Shown here piece after piece: positions 4,628 to 9,493 of a DNA stretch of 9,493 nucleotides; position 1 is the stretch's first letter; every line of letters begins with the position of its first letter. This DNA is from Candidatus Martarchaeota archaeon (GTDB lineage Archaea; Micrarchaeota; Micrarchaeia; Micrarchaeales; Micrarchaeaceae). The stretch lies in the NCBI GenBank assembly GCA_023474385.1, contig JAMCYB010000030.1, forward strand, positions 1-9,493. Reading direction: 5' to 3'. The translations under genes and the position numbers were made by a program. Below the pieces are notes generated by a model. It ran no database searches. It worked only from the letters and a program-made list of their open reading frames with translations, and had not been told where the DNA came from.

Positions 4628-4703
4628 CCCATATGTTTCACCTGTGTGTGCATCTCTGGAAGGAATTAGATATTTTCTTTATGGGCTTTGGATAATAGGT
4701 AAC
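4628..4703 (+). repeat. 77-bp direct repeat, copy 2
   Basis: This is the 76-base partner of 4377-4453, with one base missing after the TATA-like region and mostly transition differences. Read on minus, both copies keep a CAG-GTG-AAA-xAT-ATG-GG string preceded by CCTTCCAGAGATG. Confidence 0.8.
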
Positions 4704-4772
4704 TGAAAAACCAGGCACATGAATAACAGCCCGATGCCATGAATATTCTAACCGGAACGCGGTTTAAACAAA

Positions 4773-4786
4773 AGGCATAAATATCT
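4773..4786 (+). promoter_or_regulatory. TATA box of PH-domain gene
   Basis: GGCATAAATATC is a fair box A. Its centre (about 4780) predicts a start near 4805, ten bases before the GTG at 4815 and forty before the in-frame ATG at 4845. Confidence 0.45.
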
Positions 4787-4814
4787 TCCTGACAAACTAC
4801 TTAGACCGCATTTA

Positions 4815-5891
4815 GTGGGGGCACGATATGCGATTAGGAAGAAGATGGATAATTTGGAAAAATATGCAGACCTTGACCTTCCGCTAGTGCCGGGAGAGAA
4901 GGTTGCATATGTTACGGAGGGCGCAGACATAGTGCACCGTGCGCTAGTCATAGCTACCAATAAGAGGCTGCTGCTGGTTAAAAGAGGCATGGTGCCTTCG
5001 TATACTTCGCTGTTCTACAACACCATATCTCTGGTTCACTTCAAGGGCGGCTTGCTGATGCCCGCAGTCCTTCTCAAGCTGAATGGCACAGGAAAGCTCA
5101 AAGTCATAAGGACGCGCAGCAACATTACTGCAAAATCGCTTTTCAGCATACTCAGCAATAGGGTGATAATAGACCACGACGTCGCCATGACCTACAGGGC
5201 AGTTGATGAGATTGCAGGCCTGGATTACCGCATTGATTCAAACAGGAGTAAGATCAGAACCGGCATGCTGAGCACTAACAACATGGTCGAGGTAGTTGAG
5301 AGGATAGAAGAGGCAAACGGAGCTTTCGCAGAGATGGTAAGAATGGTTGAAAACAACGTTGTGAAGAACGCTGAAACCAGGAAGGCAGCTGGAAGAGAGC
5401 TCAATGCCGAGAGGGTCGAGAGCCTGAAGGCTATGGTAAGAGGGGCCTCCAGAAGCGCGCTTAACAACACAGCTGCAGTATTTGGCAGCTACAGGAAGCC
5501 ACAGGGTGCCATGCACGATTGGATAGACTTTGAATCTGTAGCAAAGAAGCTCGAAAAGATAAGCATATCCGACATGTATGATCCAACCGTGTTCGTGCCG
5601 CAGAGCACGTCCGCATTTGTAGCTGCAGCCCCAGGATCGGGCGTAATTGCTGCGCATATAGAAGGCATGCAGCATGCTAATGCCGAGGCAATCCTTGCGG
5701 AAGCGCATGCGCTGTGGGAGGCAGAAGCCCTCAAGGCCATAAGCAGCAGAACAGAGGCAGTGAGCCAGCAACATGCCGAAGCTATGGCTGCAACTACCGC
5801 AAACACTGGAACGGAGCTCCAGGACAAGCTTGTAAGGGACATGCACATATTCAGGATAAGGAGCGCCAGGGATAAGCTCGCAAACATGTGA
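4815..5891 (+). CDS. PH-like-domain protein with helical tail
   Basis: From the GTG start this is 358 residues. Residues about 24-112 (VPGEKVAYVTEG, then ALVIATNKRLLLVKRG, then further strands and a closing helix) resemble the bacterial/archaeal PH-like fold, where the 'altnkRll' strand pair is typical. That fold usually serves as a protein or lipid-binding platform. The rest is mainly helical. Residues 155-210 are charged and coiled-coil-like; a Gly/Pro break lies near 215-275; residues about 280-340 are rich in Ala, Glu and His. No membrane segment, signal peptide or catalytic motif is visible. The start is uncertain: GTG 4815 fits the short-leader promoter, while ATG 4845 has AGGAAG upstream. 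It is monocistronic by spacing. Function unknown; the PH-like call is by strand pattern only. Confidence 0.72.
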   Translation: MGARYAIRKKMDNLEKYADLDLPLVPGEKVAYVTEGADIVHRALVIATNKRLLLVKRGMVPSYTSLFYNTISLVHFKGGLLMPAVLLKLNGTGKLKVIRTRSNITAKSLFSILSNRVIIDHDVAMTYRAVDEIAGLDYRIDSNRSKIRTGMLSTNNMVEVVERIEEANGAFAEMVRMVENNVVKNAETRKAAGRELNAERVESLKAMVRGASRSALNNTAAVFGSYRKPQGAMHDWIDFESVAKKLEKISISDMYDPTVFVPQSTSAFVAAAPGSGVIAAHIEGMQHANAEAILAEAHALWEAEALKAISSRTEAVSQQHAEAMAATTANTGTELQDKLVRDMHIFRIRSARDKLANM

Positions 5892-5942
5892 CCATGCGGG
5901 CGATGCAAGCATAGGCACGAGCCTGCCGCTTTATTGCCTCAC

Positions 5943-5954
5943 ACGTATAAATTC
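5943..5954 (+). promoter_or_regulatory. TATA box of helicase gene
   Basis: ACGTATAAATTC is a good box A. The centre near 5949 predicts a start at about 5975, giving an 18-base leader to the ATG at 5993. Only a weak AGG lies in that leader. Confidence 0.5.
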
Positions 5955-5992
5955 TCTTTTACCAATACTGTATACTGTGCAGGCTGAAGCTT

Positions 5993-8128
5993 ATGGATGT
6001 GCGCCAGATAAAGGGCATCGTTCCTTATGAAATGGTAGAATCGCTGGAGAAACGCGGTCTCGAGAAGTTCACGCCGCCCCAGGAGGCGGCGATAAGCTCG
6101 GGATTATTGGAGGGGAACAGCATTGTTGTTGCATCGCCGACAGCCAGCGGAAAGACGCTCGTAGCAGAGCTGGCGGCAGCATACAGCATAATAGCGAAGG
6201 GCAAGAAGGCAGTGTATATAGCACCCATGAGGGCTTTGGTGGAAGAGAAGTACAGCGAATTCAAGGCTGCATATCCCTACATAAAGAGCGTTATGTCTAT
6301 AGGCGACATGGATTCGAATGATCCATGGCTATCCAATTACAGCATGATATTCGTATCGACAGAGAAATTCGACAGCCTCATAAGGCACGGGATAGACTGG
6401 CTTCCCAGTGTTGGGTGCATTGTGTTTGACGAGGTCCACATGCTCGACGACCCTTCGAGGGGCGCGACGCTTGAGCTGCTGATGACCAAGCTCAAGGACA
6501 TAACTGACGCACAGATGATTGCGCTGAGCGCGACAATAGGCAACGCTAACGAGATCGCTGAATGGATGGGCGCCAAGCTGGTCGAGAGCGATTACAGGCC
6601 CGTTAAGCTGAGGAAGGGAGTAGTGCTTGACAATAAGGTGTATTATAAGTTAGGCAGGGCGAAGGCAGAGGATGAAGGCAGTGCGGAGGAGCTGAAGGGA
6701 GGCGCGCAGCTGCAGGAGATACGGGTAGTAGAGGACACTCTGAGAAGGGGCAAGCAGGCTCTTGTATTCTATTCTTCAAGGAGGAACGCAGAGGCAGGGG
6801 CGGAAAGGATAGGCGCTGCAATAGGCCCGACGCTCACTGCAGACGACAAGATAAGGTTAAACGAACTCAGCGAAAGGGTGCTCGGCGTGCTGGAGAGCCC
6901 TACGCAGCAATGCATAAAGCTCGCCAGGGCGGTGAAGAATGGCGTAGCGTTCCATCATGCCGGCCTGCTCAACTCGCAGCGCGGCTACATAGAGCAGGCC
7001 TTCCGAGATAATATTATAAAGGCGGTATGCTCCACCACCACATTGGGCCTTGGCGTCAACCTTCCGGCGCACACAGTACTGGTCAAGGAGGTGCACAGGT
7101 ACGACGGGTTCGGGAGCTCGAAGATAGGCATAAACGAGGTCACGCAGCTCTTCGGCAGGGCAGGAAGGCCCAAATATGATACAGAGGGCAGGGCGCTGCT
7201 TCTGGCTACATCAAAGGAGCTCATGAAGAGGCTCTACAAGGAGTACATAGAGGGCGAGCTGGAGCCGGTGAGCTCCAGCCTCGGCATAGCGCCGATACTC
7301 AGGACACATATACTCGCTTTTATAGCTGAGGATTTCCTCAACTCCGTGGACAGCATAAACGCCTTCATGGCTAAGACCTTCTACGGCTTCCAGTACAGGG
7401 ACCTGTGGGAGATAAAGCAGAACGTAAGGAGCATACTCATGGAGCTCGGCGAGTGGGAATTCATAGAGGACAGGAACGGCGAGCTGGTCGCGACAAGGCT
7501 CGGTAGGAGGGTCAGCGAGCTCTATATAGACCCCCTTTCGGCTAAATGGATCGTCGATTCGCTCAAGAAGCAGCGCGATATCATAGGCAGCCTGTTCATG
7601 ATAACCAATACGCTCGAGATGAGGCCGTACGTCAAAGCGACCGAGGAGGGGCTTTCGAGATATGTGATGTACAGGAGCACCATGCCAAGCACCAGCATAT
7701 TCGACTCTGAAGGCAGCTTCGATTACGCAGTGTACGAGCCGGAGAGGGCCTTCACCACTGCGCTGATGCTATATGACTGGATGGACGAGGTGCACGAGAA
7801 GGAGCTCGTCGAGAAGTATTCCATAACGCCCGGTGCTTTATACGTCAAGCTCACCAATGCGGACTGGCTCGTGTATTCTTCTATAGAGCTGGCCAAGCTG
7901 GTGCATGTGCCTATACATGACCTGGTGAACGTAAACGTCAGGCTCAAATATGGGATAAAGGAGGAGCTGCTGAACCTTGTCAGGCTTGAGCAGATAGGAA
8001 GGGTGAGGGCGAGAGCGCTGTTCAACAACGGCATACACACAATCGAGGACATAAGGAACAGCCGCGAAAAGGTAGCCAGGGTTCTCGGAAAGGACATCGC
8101 GCAGAAGGTGTTCAGCCAGATAGACTGA
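5993..8128 (+). CDS. hel308: Hel308-type ATP-dependent DNA helicase
   Basis: The 711-residue protein is a superfamily 2 Ski2-like helicase of the Hel308 group, 3'-5' DNA helicases thought to unwind lagging strands at stalled forks. Motifs in order: Q-motif (FTPPQ, Q30), Walker A ASPTASGKT (47-55), motif Ia APMRAL (77-82), DEVH (146-149), SAT (179-181), GVAFHHAGL and TTTLGLGVNLPAH in the second RecA lobe, and motif VI QLFGRAGRPKYD (about 383-394). A winged-helix part follows, with the ATRLGRRVSELYIDP signature near residue 510. The C-terminal helix-hairpin-helix (VRLEQIGRVRARALFNNGI to the end) matches Hel308 domain V. Length is typical (about 690-720) and all ATPase motifs look intact. It is convergent with the eS8 unit, 37 bases apart. 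Confidence 0.95.
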   Translation: MDVRQIKGIVPYEMVESLEKRGLEKFTPPQEAAISSGLLEGNSIVVASPTASGKTLVAELAAAYSIIAKGKKAVYIAPMRALVEEKYSEFKAAYPYIKSVMSIGDMDSNDPWLSNYSMIFVSTEKFDSLIRHGIDWLPSVGCIVFDEVHMLDDPSRGATLELLMTKLKDITDAQMIALSATIGNANEIAEWMGAKLVESDYRPVKLRKGVVLDNKVYYKLGRAKAEDEGSAEELKGGAQLQEIRVVEDTLRRGKQALVFYSSRRNAEAGAERIGAAIGPTLTADDKIRLNELSERVLGVLESPTQQCIKLARAVKNGVAFHHAGLLNSQRGYIEQAFRDNIIKAVCSTTTLGLGVNLPAHTVLVKEVHRYDGFGSSKIGINEVTQLFGRAGRPKYDTEGRALLLATSKELMKRLYKEYIEGELEPVSSSLGIAPILRTHILAFIAEDFLNSVDSINAFMAKTFYGFQYRDLWEIKQNVRSILMELGEWEFIEDRNGELVATRLGRRVSELYIDPLSAKWIVDSLKKQRDIIGSLFMITNTLEMRPYVKATEEGLSRYVMYRSTMPSTSIFDSEGSFDYAVYEPERAFTTALMLYDWMDEVHEKELVEKYSITPGALYVKLTNADWLVYSSIELAKLVHVPIHDLVNVNVRLKYGIKEELLNLVRLEQIGRVRARALFNNGIHTIEDIRNSREKVARVLGKDIAQKVFSQID

Positions 8129-8165
8129 GCAGATAGCGATGCGCATGAATAGATAGAAGGCTTCT

Positions 8166-8621
8166 TCAGCCGCCGAATATGGAGCCGAAGCCGGCAGAAG
8201 CCGCGTCTTCTTCCCCTTTTATTGTCGAAATTACCTTTTCCTCGATATCCTTGGGCGCCCTCTTTAGGCCCTTGATCTTGCTCTCGAGGAGTTTGTCCGC
8301 CTTGTTCAAGAAATCGTCGTTCGCCTTCAGGTACAGGTATACCTTGCCATCGTCCAGGCCGAGCGCCGCTCCATCCCTCAGGCTGTATTCCTGCCTTGCA
8401 AATATCACGTCCCCGTATTCCTCCTTGACCTTCTTTAGATTCTCCTGTATCTTCCTGTCGCGCTCGGCGGCAGCAAGCTTTTCCTCGTCGGTCATCTCCT
8501 TGGCCGGCTTGTCCTCCTTGGATGAGGGTATAACGTTAGGGTCGAGATACGGATCGTAGGACAGTAGCTTCTTCAATGACTCTGCCTCAGACCTTCCGCA
8601 CTCGTATACGCGTATAGGCAT
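8166..8621 (-). CDS. Conserved-looking acidic protein downstream of eS8
   Basis: The 151-residue protein starts 6 bases after the eS8 stop and is surely cotranscribed with it. It opens with a short strand (MPIRVYECG) and a helix (RSEAESLKKLLSYDPYLDP). A highly charged helical stretch (about 38-72: DEEKLAAAERDRKIQENLKKVKEE) follows, then VIFARQEYSLRDGAALGLDDGKVYLYLKAND, a helical Lys-rich region and a Gly/Phe tail (GFGSIFGG). The middle shows strand-turn patterns around DDGKVYLYL. There are no membrane segments or metal motifs. I do not recognise the family. Placement beside a ribosomal protein suggests a role near translation, which is inference only. Confidence 0.8.
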   Translation of the reverse strand: MPIRVYECGRSEAESLKKLLSYDPYLDPNVIPSSKEDKPAKEMTDEEKLAAAERDRKIQENLKKVKEEYGDVIFARQEYSLRDGAALGLDDGKVYLYLKANDDFLNKADKLLESKIKGLKRAPKDIEEKVISTIKGEEDAASAGFGSIFGG

Positions 8622-8627
8622 ATTGCG

Positions 8628-9026
8628 TCACTTCGCAACCAGCTTAGCGTTGACCGCGCCGTCGCGGCCGGGGCTGTTAAGGACCACGGCGTTGCCGAGC
8701 TCAGTGCTTATGATAGTGCCCTTTGTTATTATGTTCTGCCTTGCGAAGTTCCTGTTGTCCGGTGACTCAAGCACGCCCTTTATCTGGACCTTCTTGTAGC
8801 CTTCCTTTGTTAGCAGGTTCGCAAAACCGGCCTTCTTCAACACAGCAGTGAAATGGCCGCCTCTGCGCCGAACAGGCTTAACGTCGTTCTTGTCGGCTAG
8901 CTTTGTAGCGGAGAAATAGTTTCCTATCTCGCTTTTCTTCTTATCCCTGAATTTAGACTTGTGCTTGCCATTGCCTATGTGCTTTGTCTTTGATGATCTG
9001 TGCAGCTGCACTCCGAATTGACTCAT
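8628..9026 (-). CDS. rps8e: Small-subunit ribosomal protein eS8 (S8e)
   Basis: From the ATG at 9026 this is 132 residues and matches eS8 of the small ribosomal subunit. It has a basic N-terminus (HRSSKTKHIGNGKHKSKFRDKKK), a central RRRGG, and the family signature SPDNRNFARQNIITKGTII, then a C-terminal PGRDGAVNAKLV. Length is normal for archaea (about 125-135). A GTG four codons upstream (9038) is also in frame, but the family usually begins near this ATG, and the promoter predicts transcription from about 9033, which would exclude the GTG. It leads a two-gene unit with the acidic protein downstream. Confidence 0.95.
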   Translation of the reverse strand: MSQFGVQLHRSSKTKHIGNGKHKSKFRDKKKSEIGNYFSATKLADKNDVKPVRRRGGHFTAVLKKAGFANLLTKEGYKKVQIKGVLESPDNRNFARQNIITKGTIISTELGNAVVLNSPGRDGAVNAKLVAK

Positions 9027-9054
9027 TGTATCACACACTTAGTATAAATCGCAG

Positions 9055-9064
9055 TATTATAAGC
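9055..9064 (-). promoter_or_regulatory. TATA box of eS8 operon
   Basis: CTTATAATAC on the minus strand, centred near 9059, predicts a start near 9033, seven bases before the eS8 ATG. A second TATA-like string (9042-9050) is too close to the start codon to be used for this ATG. Confidence 0.45.
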
Positions 9065-9103
9065 AGTGACAAGGTATTTAACTTTTCTTATGGGCTTCCG
9101 CAG

Positions 9104-9493
9104 TCACCCTCTCCTTATGTCCATATCCCCAAAGAAATTATCAAGGGTCGGCTTTTTTATCTTTTCTTTCTCGAGCAGGTTTAGCGTATCGTCGTGCATG
9201 TATAACTTTATCCTGCTGTTCGGCGCATGGCTTATGCTGCATGCGTATTGGTGGGATTGGCCAATGCGCTCAGCAATGTCAGTGTCGGAGCTTTTCTTGG
9301 TAATCAGTAGTTCCATCTTGCATGAGCCGTATAGTTCTATCTCCTTTCTGATCTTATCGTAAATACCAAGCAGCCACCTGCTCTTCTCGTCTATGCTGGC
9401 ATCTATATCGTAATATATCTGGATATATGAAGGATGCGACTCATGAGCCTTATCTGCAGATCCCGCAACTATGGTTATGTGGGGTTTGCTAAG
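9104..9493 (-). CDS. Unrecognised protein, 5' end beyond window
   Basis: A minus-strand frame is open from the window edge to a TGA at 9104, giving 129 residues. The visible part reads as a soluble alpha/beta protein. It has a strand pair near the edge (KPHITIVAG, then YIQIYYDIDA), a helix (IDEKSRWLLGIYDKIRKEIELYG), a strand (KMELLITKK), a helix (TDIAERIG), another strand (RIKLYMHDD) and a charged C-terminal stretch with KIKKPTLDNFFGD. The alternating pattern is open to several folds and I cannot name it. An internal ATG at 9316 is unlikely to be the start, because coding character continues upstream. It ends 66 bases before the eS8 GTG/ATG region and runs in the same direction, but eS8 seems to have its own promoter. 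Confidence 0.6.
   Translation of the reverse strand, partial: LSKPHITIVAGSADKAHESHPSYIQIYYDIDASIDEKSRWLLGIYDKIRKEIELYGSCKMELLITKKSSDTDIAERIGQSHQYACSISHAPNSRIKLYMHDDTLNLLEKEKIKKPTLDNFFGDMDIRRG

Larger units (their letters stand above)
4314..4814. other. Repeat-rich intergenic stretch
   Basis: Five hundred bases hold no convincing gene. They contain a 31-bp tandem duplication, a 77-bp direct repeat whose copies are 251 bases apart, one 29-codon micro-ORF and the promoter of the next gene. The pattern suggests past duplication or insertion/deletion next to the regulator-like gene. Confidence 0.6.

Noticed and set aside
4331..4703. CRISPR array
   Set aside because: The 31-bp units abut without spacers and the other copies are diverged and far apart; no cas genes are near.
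5238..5918. 226-codon minus-strand ORF opposite the PH-like gene
   Set aside because: Its composition is Cys/His/Leu-rich and patternless, and it has no promoter; it is explained as a shadow of the plus-strand gene.

Overview
The window is archaeal chromosomal DNA. It encodes fibrillarin, ribosomal proteins eL21 and eS8, a TATA-binding-protein (TBP) domain and a Hel308/Ski2-type helicase. Almost every gene is preceded by a TATA-like element placed for a very short leader or none. Compact genes, mixed GTG/ATG starts, an unusually short TBP and several unrecognised lineage-type proteins would fit a DPANN archaeon of the Micrarchaeota/ARMAN kind. That placement is inference; no marker here fixes it.

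Layout, left to right: (1) 1-1198, minus strand: eL21, then fibrillarin, then a separately promoted, edge-truncated zinc-ribbon gene. (2) 1199-1284: a compact divergent promoter whose near-symmetric TATA element can serve both eL21-fibrillarin (minus) and a TBP gene (plus). That TBP has only one of the usual two repeats. (3) 1645-2009: no gene, but a probable small RNA (TATA box, 5' hairpin, 3' hairpin plus T-run) and a minus-strand terminator. (4) 2010-2529, minus: two small genes four bases apart, one RAM/Lrp-ligand-domain-like, bracketed by two copies of a composite element (GC-rich hairpin plus a conserved 16-mer). (5) 2560-2945: a possible structured minus-strand RNA and a very AT-rich divergent promoter with an inverted repeat. 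(6) 2946-4313, plus: a large regulator-like protein with a transposase-type N-terminal module and two apparent HTH-RAM units. (7) 4314-4814: a repeat-rich stretch with no convincing gene (31-bp tandem duplication, 77-bp direct repeat, one micro-ORF). (8) 4815-5891, plus: a PH-like-domain protein with an alanine-rich helical tail. (9) 5993-8128, plus: Hel308-like helicase. (10) 8166-9026, minus: eS8 followed by a small conserved-looking acidic protein. (11) 9104-9493, minus: the 3' part of an unrecognised gene cut by the window edge.

The outer parts are information-processing housekeeping genes (rRNA 2'-O-methylation, ribosome, transcription initiation, replication-fork repair). The middle, about 1.65-4.8 kb, is accessory in character: AT-rich in its second half, repeat-bearing, and coding regulator-like proteins of unknown target. 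The items most worth a second look are the half-length TBP with its shared promoter, the candidate RNAs at 1715-1805 and 2565-2738, the duplicated hairpin/16-mer element, and the transposase-module/Lrp fusion.
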